Shown: positions 40,131-49,911 of the stretch, one piece after another
Numbering within the stretch: the first letter of the stretch is position 1
How the letters are laid out: each line of letters begins with the position of its first letter
Assembly (NCBI GenBank): GCA_907163375.1
Contig: CAJQUW010011515.1
Span: 1-64,000 of the forward strand
Direction: 5' to 3'
DNA: 64,000 nucleotides
DNA from: Prostheceraeus crozeri
Taxonomy: Eukaryota > Platyhelminthes > Polycladida > Euryleptidae
The notes under the pieces: generated by a model
Told to the model about the DNA's origin: nothing
Databases searched by the model: none
Seen by the model: only the letters and a program-made list of their open reading frames with translations
Translations under genes and position numbers: made by a program

Positions 40131-41634
40131 TCACATGGATGCACTCTTGTAAACCATTGGTAATTTTGATAGTAATAGAGGGTATAGTTTGTTTGACGAC
40201 GGGATGATAGAAAATAGATTCAAACATCTTCTCGACTATTCCATATGAAGCGTCTTTATCATGAATGAAATCACGTAAAATGTATTCTTTTTTCTCACCA
40301 ACAGAAATAGGTAGAATCAAATCACTTTGAATGTAAAGGTGCTGTTCATGTTTATCAAGTGTCATTGGTGCTTCTATACCAATCGTATGCGCAGCAGTAA
40401 ACACAGTTTGTAGGATTGAAAAACCAAAGAGTTTTTTCAAATTTTTACTCAACTGACATTGAATGTCATCACCCAGTTTCAGAACAACGCGTTGATTTTC
40501 AATTGAAAACGAAATGTGGTGTGTCTTTACATCATATTTACTTTTCATCACATGCTTCAACTTCTGTTGTATATAAGGATTTACTACATGAATGAAGCTT
40601 TCAACTGTATGATATAGACGCGGCATTATATTGATAGCAACTTTAGATTCTTCATAAGACTGGTAAATTTTCTTGATGCGATCACCATAGATGTCCACCC
40701 ACCATTCATCATTAACTGAATCAGCTTTAGTATGATATTCATGAGAACCATACACCACACCGCTTCCAATAATAGGTGTATAATGTCTTACAAAATGACG
40801 CAAGGTTGGAGAGAAATAAACTGTAAGTTTGTCATTATATTTCTGAATAACCAACTTATTTTTGTCCGCCATAATTTTCTCTCCATACTTCTTACCCACA
40901 GTCTCATTCCATCGTTTTACTAACTCAATAAGTGATAAAGGTTGAACACCACGCTTTTTCAAAATGATGCGTTCTTCACATTCTACAACATCTTCATCAA
41001 ATATTTTAAATCTATAATGAAATTTGTTGATTCGATTTGAATAAACTTTTTTAACATTTGCAGTAGCAATTGACGTTAGATGTAGTCCATGACCAAAACC
41101 GAGATGTGGATAGAATTCATTATCCAACCTCAGTGTAAGACCTTTAGTAAAAGAATGAAAGCGAAGGAACTGTCTCCCACTCCAATGATAGATAGTGAAC
41201 TCATAAGCTTTCTGATTTTTATTCTTCATGATGGAAGTATTACCACTATTGAACGCCTTAATAATTTTCTCATTCCCAAATGGTACATAACAATCTGATT
41301 TTATCTGAATCCATTCATAGTTCCACTTTCCATCTGATGTTAAATTGTATGGGAACTGGAATGCATTATTCATCGTTATTCCATCATGGGTGTGAGGAGT
41401 CAATATCATTTCTTCCAAATCATTCACATTCTGAATATTGCTATCATAGCAAATACTAGAAACGCCAACCTCCCATTCACCTTCTAAATGTAGTGGGCGA
41501 TTTAATTCTACTCGATAGTCTGATGGTTTCTTTTTGGGAAATTTATTCATAGAAGCATTACTGGGTAAGTAGATTAGAAACGAGTCCTTATTTTCACTTT
41601 CCATATTATTCACATTGGAAAAATATATTAGCAT
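40084..41634 (-). CDS. Penton/fibre-like Polinton protein 1
   Basis: 516 aa. It opens with the family signature SFLIYLPSNASMNKFP and LEGEWEVGVSSICY, common to an uncharacterised protein family of animal Polintons. The C-terminal end (SITIKITNGLQE then LVTLVFRKTK) has the strand pattern of the jelly-roll close of penton proteins, so it may serve as vertex or spike protein. The frame looks intact. It is followed on the same strand by a second region of the same family. Confidence 0.6.
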   Translation of the reverse strand: MLIYFSNVNNMESENKDSFLIYLPSNASMNKFPKKKPSDYRVELNRPLHLEGEWEVGVSSICYDSNIQNVNDLEEMILTPHTHDGITMNNAFQFPYNLTSDGKWNYEWIQIKSDCYVPFGNEKIIKAFNSGNTSIMKNKNQKAYEFTIYHWSGRQFLRFHSFTKGLTLRLDNEFYPHLGFGHGLHLTSIATANVKKVYSNRINKFHYRFKIFDEDVVECEERIILKKRGVQPLSLIELVKRWNETVGKKYGEKIMADKNKLVIQKYNDKLTVYFSPTLRHFVRHYTPIIGSGVVYGSHEYHTKADSVNDEWWVDIYGDRIKKIYQSYEESKVAINIMPRLYHTVESFIHVVNPYIQQKLKHVMKSKYDVKTHHISFSIENQRVVLKLGDDIQCQLSKNLKKLFGFSILQTVFTAAHTIGIEAPMTLDKHEQHLYIQSDLILPISVGEKKEYILRDFIHDKDASYGIVEKMFESIFYHPVVKQTIPSITIKITNGLQECIHVKDTKSLVTLVFRKTK

Positions 41635-41643
41635 ACTTTTGCA

Positions 41644-43035
41644 TTAACTCTTCATTCGGAAATGGAGTGTGATACTTGTCACAGCATCTTTATGAAAAGG
41701 AATCAACGCACCAGCATCGTCATAAATGGCAATATCAATTTGTGGGATGTAGTTTGATTTCAGCTTTGTATAATGCACTTTCTTGAAAGTATGCTCAGAT
41801 AAAATACTACAGCTTTTTGGCTGGTATGGTATCATTGCTAGCAATGGAGCTTCAACATCTCCCACACGTACATCTTCACCAATATTGGAATATATCTGAA
41901 AATAGTTAATACGACGCGATAGCGACATGTCTGCGCTAGCTTTGGTTACAGTACGACTTTTAAAGATATTTTGATCAAAACCCAAAATGTCCATTAGAGT
42001 TTTATTCATAATTAGTTCAATACCTTTTCCACTTATAGTGAGAGACAAAGTACCTTCTTTTTCAGAAAATGAAATATGTTGCTCATTAATCACTTCATTT
42101 AAATAATCTACAACCAATTTAACTGAAGTAATAATGCGAGGCATCAACACTCTTGTTTCATGTAAGATACCACCTAAAGGCTCTACACACTATCTGTATA
42201 AAGTCCATTCTGTATCAAATTGTTTTGACCTTTCACATGCTAAATGTTGCATATCAAATTTTCCATGAACAGCTGCAGAATGATGTCGTAAGAACTGATG
42301 AAAATCTTTTGAACAAACTAATACTAGATTATCATCATTTAATTTACTTATTGCAATATGATTAGATGATTTGATATAAGTCAATGTTGCCACTTGTTTA
42401 CCATCGACTCGAAGGAGATAATTAAATTTCTTCAATAATGTTTCAGGAGTCATGTTTGTCTTTCTTGGCTTAATCACAATCTTCTTCACCAACGTCTTCT
42501 CATTTCTTGGAATAAGATCTACATAATAAGCTTCCTCTCGATATATTAACTGTTTATAACCACTTATGTGGTAATTAACGTTAAAATTATCATAGCTTGT
42601 TAAGGCGCTAGCGAGGTAACCTAAATCATTTCTTAAACTTGGACTTAAACCAACAATCCAATCTTTCTCAACTACATGATGTACATAATTATGATCATCA
42701 TTGTGCGGAGTAAATTGGACAATATGTTTACACGCTTTATTCAGGAAATCATATATAAACTTTTTACATGATAAGAGATCTTTCTTTGGCCACTGTGGAA
42801 TGTATACTCGGCATCCCTTTTCACATTGGTAAGCAGCTGTACGTCTCATATTAATAGTCATCACCTCATGATCAAAAGTATAGACACAGTTGCTATAAAC
42901 AAGTTGAGTGACACCCACTTCCCAATTTCCATTTAGCTGTTGTGTATGATCAATGGGAGTAGAAAAGAGTGCGGCTCGGTTACTAGCAAATCTATTTGCG
43001 ACCGCATTGCTAAGCAAAATATGATAAAACGACAT
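41644..43035 (-). CDS. Penton/fibre-like Polinton protein 2 region
   Basis: The 43035 end opens with MSFYHILLSN and LNGNWEVGVTQLVY, the same signature as the 40084-41634 protein. The 41644 end closes with PQIDIAIYDDAGALIPFHKD then VTLHFRMKS, which matches the C-terminal pattern of the element C penton (IGIRITDEKGQEI). It thus looks like a duplicated family member. The region is not fully open (about one break). Confidence 0.6.
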
Positions 43036-43073
43036 TTTTATATTGCTGATCTGCGACTTTGCATAACATCATG

Positions 43074-43364
43074 AAGACTTGGATTTTGGACTCTCTACAA
43101 TATATCAGAGTTGATCGTGATGGAAACGTACATTTCAAAAATTCTCATGGTCATACATCAAGAGGTATTACATTAACATGGCGACAATTTGTCAACCTCA
43201 ATGATATCATGAGGGATTTGGAATATTTTGAAACATTAAGATTCATCTCCTTGGGTGATCAAGTTTGGCTTCAACATTACAGAAATGAAATTCAAATCTA
43301 CCATTCTCATTTCGCAAATACAATTGGGAGAAGTATAGAAGATACATACATCGCTCCATCATGA
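43074..43364 (+). CDS. PC4-like protein 1
   Basis: About 97 aa. WILDSLQYIRVDRDGNVHFK then RGITLTWRQFVNLNDIMRDL follows the order of the PC4/Sub1 DNA-binding domain: two strands with basic residues, 'G-I-x-L', an aromatic, and a closing helix. PC4 proteins bind single-stranded DNA and assist transcription or replication. It is the first of three plus-strand genes nested among minus-strand virion genes. The match is by eye. Confidence 0.5.
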   Translation, partial: KTWILDSLQYIRVDRDGNVHFKNSHGHTSRGITLTWRQFVNLNDIMRDLEYFETLRFISLGDQVWLQHYRNEIQIYHSHFANTIGRSIEDTYIAPS

Positions 43365-43430
43365 CATTTATTCATCGTGAGTTCATCGCCCTACTATGCA
43401 AATCTTAATCAGACATGACTACCACGCACC

Positions 43431-43751
43431 ATGAGTTGGAAATTAGATTCCCTACAACGTATTGAAACGGATCATGATCGAAACGTCTATTTCAAAGATT
43501 CAACTGGAAATGTGAGAAGAGAGTTTGCTTTATCTTACCGTCATTTTCAATCTCTACATCAAATCATGAAGGATTTGAAATACTTCTATATGAAAAGACA
43601 TTCACGTATGGAAATCGCATCTGGTTGCGCGTCAACAATCGGCGAATTCAACTCTATCATTCCCAACTTCATACTAACTTCACATTTCATCAAGGTAGTT
43701 GGGAAAAGTATAAAAGGAAGGTACATCGCTCAATTTACTCATTCTTTCATC
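43431..43751 (+). CDS. PC4-like protein 2 region
   Basis: SWKLDSLQRIETDHDRNVYFK and FALSYRHFQSLHQIMKDL repeat the pattern of the preceding gene, so this is a duplicated PC4-like unit. The tail is not fully open compared with the first copy. It directly precedes the TBP-like gene and is in the same long plus-strand open stretch. Confidence 0.45.
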
Positions 43752-44297
43752 ATGAAGCGTCATCGCTACACCATCGTCAACATTCTCCGTCGCTTCAGAC
43801 TCTACACCAAAATCGATCTCACAACATTACACCAACACCTTCCAAACAGCAAGTATTACCCGGGCCGACCTCAAATGTTAGTGGTGAAGATGAACAATTC
43901 ACGGAATCTTCAACTCTTCCCAAATGGGACTGTACAGATTCTCGGCGCCCTTTCTCATTCATCGGCGCAGTCAATGCGCTTAGAGCTACAAAGACTACTA
44001 CGTCGGATATGGAAGAGGGAGAGGTGTGTGATGTCGAATCTGACTGTGGACAATATGGTGATCTCTACTCAATTGAGTGAAAGTGTATCATTTTTGAAGA
44101 TTCGTACCAGCAGTTACAAGTTGTGTTATGAACCCGAACTTTTTCCTGCAGCTCTCATTAGTTGTTGGTTACCCGTGCATGTGGCAATCTTTCATAATAG
44201 TAAAGTGATCTTTACTGGATTAAAATCTCATGTACAAGCAAATGTGATCCTAGACTATCTCATCGACTATGTACGTACCCAGCGGATTGTAAAATAA
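43752..44297 (+). CDS. TATA-binding-protein-like gene (two TBP repeats)
   Basis: 181 aa from the ATG at 43752, the size of a bare TBP core. Repeat 1: YTIVNILRRFRLYTKIDLTT, NSKYYPGR, MLVVKMNN and LFPNGTVQILGA follow the TBP order 'IVSTVNL...DLKTI', 'AEYNPKRF', 'VIMRI' and 'IFSSGKMVCTGA'. Repeat 2: VDNMVISTQL, CYEPELFPAALI and IFHNSKVIFTGLKS follow 'IQNMVGSCDV', 'SYEPELFPGLI' and 'IFVSGKVVLTGAK'. A TBP-like protein would recruit host RNA polymerase to element promoters. An AATAAA overlaps the stop. The frame is intact. Confidence 0.75.
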   Translation: MKRHRYTIVNILRRFRLYTKIDLTTLHQHLPNSKYYPGRPQMLVVKMNNSRNLQLFPNGTVQILGALSHSSAQSMRLELQRLLRRIWKRERCVMSNLTVDNMVISTQLSESVSFLKIRTSSYKLCYEPELFPAALISCWLPVHVAIFHNSKVIFTGLKSHVQANVILDYLIDYVRTQRIVK

Positions 44298-44352
44298 AAA
44301 ACAATTTTTCCAACATGATGTTTTTATTTCAAATCATGATAGAACTTACAAA

Positions 44353-44785
44353 TCATTTTTTCATTAGAGGATGGATTACATGAAAAGTTTTGAATAACAG
44401 ATGCAAATCGAGATACATGTAAACGTTTAAGATGAAGTACAGTACAAAAGCACCACACGTTGATGAAAGTGGATGTTGTAGTATGCGTTCATTTCGCTGA
44501 TATTGACGCGTATGTTTTCTCAACCACTGCTGTGTTGGTATATTTGGAGGTTGAGCAAGAGAGTCAAATAGTTCACCACGTCGGTCTTCTCCAATAAAGA
44601 TCGCTTTCCAATGCTCCACCACCTAAATTCTGCGAATGAGTGTTTAGCACAATAAAGATGGGATAGTGATTTACTGCAGGTGGTAAGGTATCGAGTGAAT
44701 AGACATTATCGAAAGCTTTCAACGTCGCTTCGTCTGCATTACGCTGCACTTTAGTCTTAATATCGTCAGCAGTCGACCAACTCAT
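44353..44785 (-). CDS. PRO: Adenain-like cysteine protease (PRO) region of B
   Basis: The catalytic set is visible across the region: His in VEHWKAIFIG, Asp in ELFDSLAQPP, Gln in QHPLSSTCG and Cys in STCGAFVLYF. It would mature virion proteins. It lies right after the major capsid gene on the same strand, touching it. The region is not fully open (about one break). Confidence 0.8.
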
Positions 44786-46062
44786 TAACGATTATACTGA
44801 AGAATCACGTCACGATACTTTGTAATTTCAATATTTGAATCGAAAACTGCATAAATTAATACATTGATCGTCTCAGGTAGTGTTCTTTCGAACATCAAAT
44901 CCAAACGAATATTATGAGGCACGTTCGCTTGACGATAGGGTGCACTAATATCGCTGTCAGCAGTCAAATCAAATGCATAAATAGTATATCCACTCTTAAA
45001 CTCTTTCATAGTGAGTCCATTGGTGTCATCCGTATTGTAAAAGCCAAAGACATCCATAAAATCAACATAACTGCGCATAAATTGATCCGCAGCAAAATCT
45101 GGTTTGTAGGGTGGACCAGGATGACTCACACCATTTACACGTAAAGCAATTTCACTTAACTGATTGTGTTTAAAATTGAAAGGTTTCTTCTTTATATTAC
45201 CATTAAATGCGTCATTTTCAACCATTGCCACCATGAGGAGCTTCGGTGCTTCCGATGGAAAGAGGCCACCTTTCATGAAACTCTTTTGATATTTCGGAAT
45301 TGTAAAGGTGAGAAGCTTTGTATGCTGAAAAGGGTAAATGGCATTTTGGCGGTTAAGGCCTTCAGCATGCCCTCTAATGACACTTGGATTCGGTACTACT
45401 CGACGAATGTAAAGTGCAATATCTTCCACATGAATTCTAAAATTGTCAACTTTAGCAAATGCATTCAGCGCAAATTCAGGCTTATTCAATGTCAGCTTGA
45501 GTCGCATGCTGATATTACAGAGTAAAAACTTTGACTGTCTAAAGAAGTCTAAATTCAGCGGACCATATAGCTGACATACTCTACTATCTTTAATCATAGC
45601 AGATCGCTTTACAAAGCCACTGTTTGTTTCAACATCAAATTTTCCTGCTTCATCTCTGTACCATCCCATGGCTTCCATATGACTTTTTTGTGCTGCTGGA
45701 TGAAACTGTGATACATGATTGAAATATGATTTATAGGGATAATCGCTTTGACCACCTTCCACCTGCTGCTCTCCAATCGTTAGAGAAACATCGCGAAGTA
45801 ATGTAGTCAATGGTAAATTGTTCAGTCCAACTTTATGTGTATCGTCAATAGCAGTTCCATCTGCTTGCTGAATTCTAAACCTCAAATCAAGCATCGCATA
45901 ACTCAAATCTATGTAGTCATCACTACCACCAGGAATAACAAATGCAATGGGGCCAGCATTCTCAGCTGTTCGAGGATGATAATCTACAATACTTGAACTA
46001 AGAATATCTGTCTGTATGGCTTGTTGATCGAACAAACAAAAACCGGAAGTTTTACACTCCAT
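44785..46062 (-). CDS. MCP: Major capsid protein of B (double jelly-roll)
   Basis: 425 aa, intact. The N-terminus (FCLFDQQAIQTDILSSSIVD) is typical of beta-type Polinton capsid proteins, followed by IDLSYAMLDLRFRIQ, LRDVSLTIGEQQ and YPYKSYFNHV, and a C-terminal end NVLIYAVFDSNIEITKYRD. These are recurrent landmarks of this capsid family. It would form the hexon-like capsomers. The start overlaps the 3' end of the Arg-rich gene upstream. It differs strongly from the capsid protein of element C. Confidence 0.88.
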   Translation of the reverse strand: MECKTSGFCLFDQQAIQTDILSSSIVDYHPRTAENAGPIAFVIPGGSDDYIDLSYAMLDLRFRIQQADGTAIDDTHKVGLNNLPLTTLLRDVSLTIGEQQVEGGQSDYPYKSYFNHVSQFHPAAQKSHMEAMGWYRDEAGKFDVETNSGFVKRSAMIKDSRVCQLYGPLNLDFFRQSKFLLCNISMRLKLTLNKPEFALNAFAKVDNFRIHVEDIALYIRRVVPNPSVIRGHAEGLNRQNAIYPFQHTKLLTFTIPKYQKSFMKGGLFPSEAPKLLMVAMVENDAFNGNIKKKPFNFKHNQLSEIALRVNGVSHPGPPYKPDFAADQFMRSYVDFMDVFGFYNTDDTNGLTMKEFKSGYTIYAFDLTADSDISAPYRQANVPHNIRLDLMFERTLPETINVLIYAVFDSNIEITKYRDVILQYNR

Positions 46063-46520
46063 GATTGGAAGTTATAGCAGCGTCGTCGTTTAGCGCCTGA
46101 TGAATGATTAGAGCCTCTGCGACGTTTGCGTGAATGCCTTTTGACTGAAGATCGCACCTTACCAGCTCCGCGATGTTTCCTCCTTCCTTTATTCATTCGT
46201 TTAGGTGATTTCTTTCCTTGAGTAACACCAGCAAAGGTCTGCTTCAATGTTTTTAAACCGCGTTCCTTCCCACGATTCAACAAACTGCTCTTAAAACTTC
46301 TACCTCTGGAAAGATCACTAGCAACATCACCAGCAAAGCCCACGGCATTACTTAAAACATTTCGTTTTAAAGATCTACCGACATTGGATATGAGAGCTGC
46401 TACAACAGATTTCAGTGCACCAAGTATGCTACCTCCACGTTGGCGGCGAGCGCCGATGTAAATTTGTCCTCCACCAATTACATAGGAGGGTCGTGAATAA
46501 AATGAGGCAGTTGGATTCAT
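45984..46520 (-). CDS. Arg-rich minor virion protein (core/pX-like)
   Basis: 178 aa. Near the N-terminus is YVIGGGQIYIGARRQRGGS, with IGGG-Q fitting the adenain cleavage rule. Then comes an amphipathic section (ILGALKSVVAALISNVGRSL) and a strongly basic end (KRHSRKRRRG). Adenovirus pX/mu and pVI proteins have such parts and condense DNA or link core to capsid. Its last 78 bases overlap the capsid gene start in another frame. Confidence 0.6.
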   Translation of the reverse strand: MNPTASFYSRPSYVIGGGQIYIGARRQRGGSILGALKSVVAALISNVGRSLKRNVLSNAVGFAGDVASDLSRGRSFKSSLLNRGKERGLKTLKQTFAGVTQGKKSPKRMNKGRRKHRGAGKVRSSVKRHSRKRRRGSNHSSGAKRRRCYNFQSWSVKLPVFVCSINKPYRQIFLVQVL

Positions 46521-46561
46521 AGCTCAAACCCTAAACATTGTTAGCTACAACTTTGCATGAA

Positions 46562-47829
46562 TCACTGTCGATCACTTAGATGAAAGATGTCGGCACGACG
46601 CATCCAAGAGTTCATACTTGAAGGATAACCAGTCCATTTAACAAGACACCATTCTTCACCTTGCCGTTTTTTACATCGAATGATTTTCTCTACCAAATAT
46701 GTTTCACTTTCAGTGACTACCTCAATCTCATCGCGGTAAAAGCTACCCTCAATTTCTTCATTATCGTAATCTTTCAACTTGTATGTGGTCGGAGAGTCTT
46801 TTTGATTAATCCTTGATACTGTAAATACCTCCTCTGTCCAATTCGGGAGGTACCCTTTAGCAAAAACACTTTTCACTTTTGAGATACGAACTTCATCGCC
46901 AATTTTCACATCACTTTTCACATGAGTGCGTTTACGTTGGAATGATTCGCGCACTTTATCTACATTGTCAGCATTTACATCTACTGGTCTGAGTCCAATA
47001 GAACGATGGATAGAGTGATTGTAGGCATGGAGTGTATCTTGTAGAACCTTTGTCCAATTTTGTGTCAAGTTGGCAGTAAAAATGTCGCCACAAGCGATTT
47101 TTTAATGTGCGATTAAAACGTTCAACGAGTGCAGCTTTATAAGCACTCTTTACACTAAACAACTCAATGTCATGCCTCTCAAATAATCTTCGCACATGCT
47201 GATTTTCAAACTCTTTTCCTTGATCACTCTGAATTCTTTTTGGAATGCGACCTTCTCGAAAAATTGTTTGGAATGCTTTTGCTACTCCTTTCCCTTCTTT
47301 AGTTTTTAAAGGTTGAGCCCACGCATAACGCGAGAAAATATCAATGACGGTTAAAATAAAATTATTGCCCGAGTTATGTTTTGAAATGGAGGCAACATCA
47401 CACAAATCTGCTTGCCACTTTTCATCGATGTCATGAACAATATAATGGCGGGTGCGGTACTTCTTTTTCGCTTGTTTGTGGAGTGTATAGGTAGCCTGAC
47501 CTTTTAACCATCGTTTCACTTGTGATTGTGGAAGACCACTCGCTTTTGATAATTTCTTGATTGATGCAAATCCTGCCGGATGTTTTACATCATAATAGAT
47601 TGACTTCAAACGTTCAGCCGATGACGACTGACTCTTTTTCCTCCTTCTCATCTTTTTGTTTTCTTGCCTTTCTACATTTACAACAACTGCAGCATTTAGC
47701 TTTAGCGGTTTTGCGATCGTGTTCACATTGCTTAGGGGTTTCATTGTGAGAGCTGGCGCAGCAAGTGCAAGTGACAACGACATTCACCTCTGGCGGCTCA
47801 TTACATGGCAAGCAACACATCTGCTTCAT
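46562..47829 (-). CDS. INT: Retroviral-type integrase with chromodomain (INT) region of B
   Basis: Landmarks in order: a Cys-rich N-terminal part (CCLPCNEPP, CCSCCKCRK), helix-turn-helix-like SIKKLSKASGLPQSQVKRWL, core DDE residues in WQADLCDV, IQSDQGKEFEN and ALVERFNRTLKNR, an SH3-like part (VKIGDEVRISKVKSVFAKGY) and a C-terminal chromodomain (YLVEKIIRCKK then VKWTGYP). It would insert the element and create the 6-bp duplication. It is not fully open (a few breaks). Confidence 0.88.
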
Positions 47830-47830
47830 A

Positions 47831-48523
47831 TTAATAGTCTGAAAACATGTATTTCCTGGGAGGAGCTGTTTTACGTTTTCCTTTTACTAGTTTTAATGGT
47901 GATGTAGATCTACGTCGAGTTCTTCCTCTTGTTTGCTTAGTGAGTGTGGGAGGGGATGCAGCAGGTGACGTCTTAAACCAATTTGTTGGCATTTTCATCG
48001 TCTGAAGCATTGGAGCAGTAGCCACTGTTGAATCAAGTTCTTTCAATGTCTCATTATTCAAAGCAAATTTTGGCACATTATGCTTTTTCAATAGTTTAAG
48101 AAAGTATGACCAACCAGGTGGAACATAGCCCTGACGGCGCTTTCTACGTGTCGCATACTGAATCAAGTCTTCATAACGTGAAGCATCAATCACTTTATTT
48201 TCATTTGTAATGATTTCTCCTCTATCATTTACATTGAGATGGGGTTCAATACTGTTGAAAAGAGATATGGCATGTGCGCGAGATGCTAAAGGTGTAGCAG
48301 TCGATACAGAGTCACGCATCTTATTCTTCAAGTTTTTCAATTGCTCAACAGTTTCCGATTGTAATAATACAGCACGATGTGGATCTTTGATGTGAACATT
48401 TTGCTGATAATCTATTTCTTTCCTATACATTTGATTTGCAAGAGGTTGCTTTACTTGCTGCATGGCAGTCAATTGTACATATTCATCCTGAGGAATAACA
48501 ATCATGCGAGAATAAGAACTCAT
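47831..48523 (-). CDS. Conserved Polinton protein downstream of ATPase (B, complete)
   Basis: 230 aa: SRMIVIPQDEYVQLTAMQQV near the start, a helical middle (VEQLKNLKNKMRDSVSTATP), then the domain SRYEDLIQYATRRKRRQGYV with PPGWSYFLKLLKKHNVPKFA, and a Pro/Arg/Ser-rich basic tail (RGRTRRRSTSPLKL). The function is unknown; the position suggests a virion or packaging role. The ATG overlaps the ATPase stop as ATGA. The truncated A copy is at 1-484. Confidence 0.7.
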   Translation of the reverse strand: MSSYSRMIVIPQDEYVQLTAMQQVKQPLANQMYRKEIDYQQNVHIKDPHRAVLLQSETVEQLKNLKNKMRDSVSTATPLASRAHAISLFNSIEPHLNVNDRGEIITNENKVIDASRYEDLIQYATRRKRRQGYVPPGWSYFLKLLKKHNVPKFALNNETLKELDSTVATAPMLQTMKMPTNWFKTSPAASPPTLTKQTRGRTRRRSTSPLKLVKGKRKTAPPRKYMFSDY

Positions 48524-49185
48524 AGTTTGTAGATAATCATGGGAGTTTTCAAAATATCACTTCGAAATCTAAATTCTTCCGGACACTCTTGCGTAAAGTC
48601 AATGAAAAAGTAACCGTATGGTTTTTCAGTAGCTGCTTGAAAAATTTCAATTAAGGCTTTTGATCCTCTGGGTGCAACTTGTCGCGCTAAAATTTCAAAT
48701 TGACTTTTATCTCGCGGATTCTTGAAAATAGCATAATAGTGTGTATTCAGGTTTCGTGTACGAGCTTCTTTTCCATCAGGAAACAAATTTTGTGTGATAT
48801 AGATGATAAAGCACCTTTTATGATGTGCTGCGCGAGTGAACATATCTGTAACATCTTTTGAATTCTTACTTTCTTTTAATAGATCATCCAATTCAACAAC
48901 ATCATTAGACTGAAGTTTATCCACTGCAATACTTCCTTCATGTCGAATAAAGTTGCGACTTTGCAATTCCTGAAACAGCGACGGTTGATAAATACCATAA
49001 CACCAAATCACTCGATTGATAGGTTTCTTAAACAACTCCCTTCTTTTATCCAATAAATTCAGCGTGAAAACAGTTTTACCTGCATGAGATGGACCTGATA
49101 CAGTCAGAACTTTATCACATTGAAGTCTGAAATCCATTTTAATACTTTGAGATTCAACATTTGCATAATTAACGCTTAGAGCCAA
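48520..49185 (-). CDS. ATP: Genome-packaging ATPase of B
   Basis: 221 aa, intact. Walker A is SGPSHAGKTVF (residues 30-37 region), the Walker B-like acidic segment is VVELDDLL (near 97-104), and CFIIYITQNLFPDGKEARTR provides the sensor and arginine segment. It is an FtsK/HerA (A32-like) ATPase for packaging DNA. It shares ATGA with the downstream gene and overlaps the upstream basic-protein gene by 17 bases. The A copy is nearly identical. Confidence 0.9.
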   Translation of the reverse strand: MALSVNYANVESQSIKMDFRLQCDKVLTVSGPSHAGKTVFTLNLLDKRRELFKKPINRVIWCYGIYQPSLFQELQSRNFIRHEGSIAVDKLQSNDVVELDDLLKESKNSKDVTDMFTRAAHHKRCFIIYITQNLFPDGKEARTRNLNTHYYAIFKNPRDKSQFEILARQVAPRGSKALIEIFQAATEKPYGYFFIDFTQECPEEFRFRSDILKTPMIIYKL

Positions 49186-49534
49186 AGATATTACCCAATA
49201 GGTTACCCACGACAGGAGCTAACATTGGAAGTATTGCTGAAAGGAAACCGCCCTTTTGTGTTAGAGTTTTCCTCTTTCTTTGAAGGGTGACTTTAGGATT
49301 GGAGATGAAACGCAATTTTGTGGCATATCGCTTAAGTAACTTTCGTTGTTTTGGCGCTAATTTCTTCGTCCTCAACTTCCTCACATGAGAAATAATTTCA
49401 TGAATGAATTTATCGTTAGCATGTCGTATAGCATTGTATCGCTGATTTGCTTTCATTCGTCGGAGAGCTTGAATGGCTGAAGAAAACTTTGAAGACTTTT
49501 GACTTTTACGTTTCGTCATTTTACGTTTCGCCAT
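49169..49534 (-). CDS. Small basic Polinton protein with QKGGF tail (B)
   Basis: 121 aa, Lys/Arg-rich, with helical IQALRRMKANQRYNAIRHAN and the end TLTQKGGFLSAILPMLAPVV. Compared with A it has a few extra N-terminal residues from a short duplication of the start (MAKRKMTKRK). It is likely a minor virion or core protein. Confidence 0.7.
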   Translation of the reverse strand: MAKRKMTKRKSQKSSKFSSAIQALRRMKANQRYNAIRHANDKFIHEIISHVRKLRTKKLAPKQRKLLKRYATKLRFISNPKVTLQRKRKTLTQKGGFLSAILPMLAPVVGNLLGNIFGSKR

Positions 49535-49585
49535 TTTCCGTGTTAGTCTTTGCTAAAACCTATCTTTACCACAATTGCATACGTA

Positions 49586-49909
49586 CTAACTATTGCGGCA
49601 TAAGTGACACTCGAAATGAGCAATATCACCGTGGTTACATTTGCAAAGTTGAATGCAATTACGTATGAAACAGCGTTGACAAAAAGCGTGCTTACATCTC
49701 TTGAAGATGCGCTTTTCATTTCCATCCTTTCGCTTACATACATCGCAACACATAGTTTCACCGTTACTGATGTCTATAGCAAGTCTTTTTGAAGATATGA
49801 ATTTGCTAGCCTTTTCTAAATAATAGACGCATGTACAGAAGGAATATACTTCGAGAGTGAGCAGAAATGGCTCGAAAACCGGTTGTGCTACAATCAAGTA
49901 CCACTGCAT
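49586..49909 (-). CDS. Membrane-anchored RING-type protein (B)
   Basis: Same layout as 1528-1851: hydrophobic N-terminus, CCDVC, CKHAFCQRC, further Cys/His residues and CHLC at the end. All zinc-ligand residues are kept in both copies except for one His-for-Gly/Cys-type change in the variable loop, which supports coding function until recently. It is a possible ubiquitin ligase. Confidence 0.65.
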   Translation of the reverse strand: MQWYLIVAQPVFEPFLLTLEVYSFCTCVYYLEKASKFISSKRLAIDISNGETMCCDVCKRKDGNEKRIFKRCKHAFCQRCFIRNCIQLCKCNHGDIAHFECHLCRNS

Positions 49910-49911
49910 TT

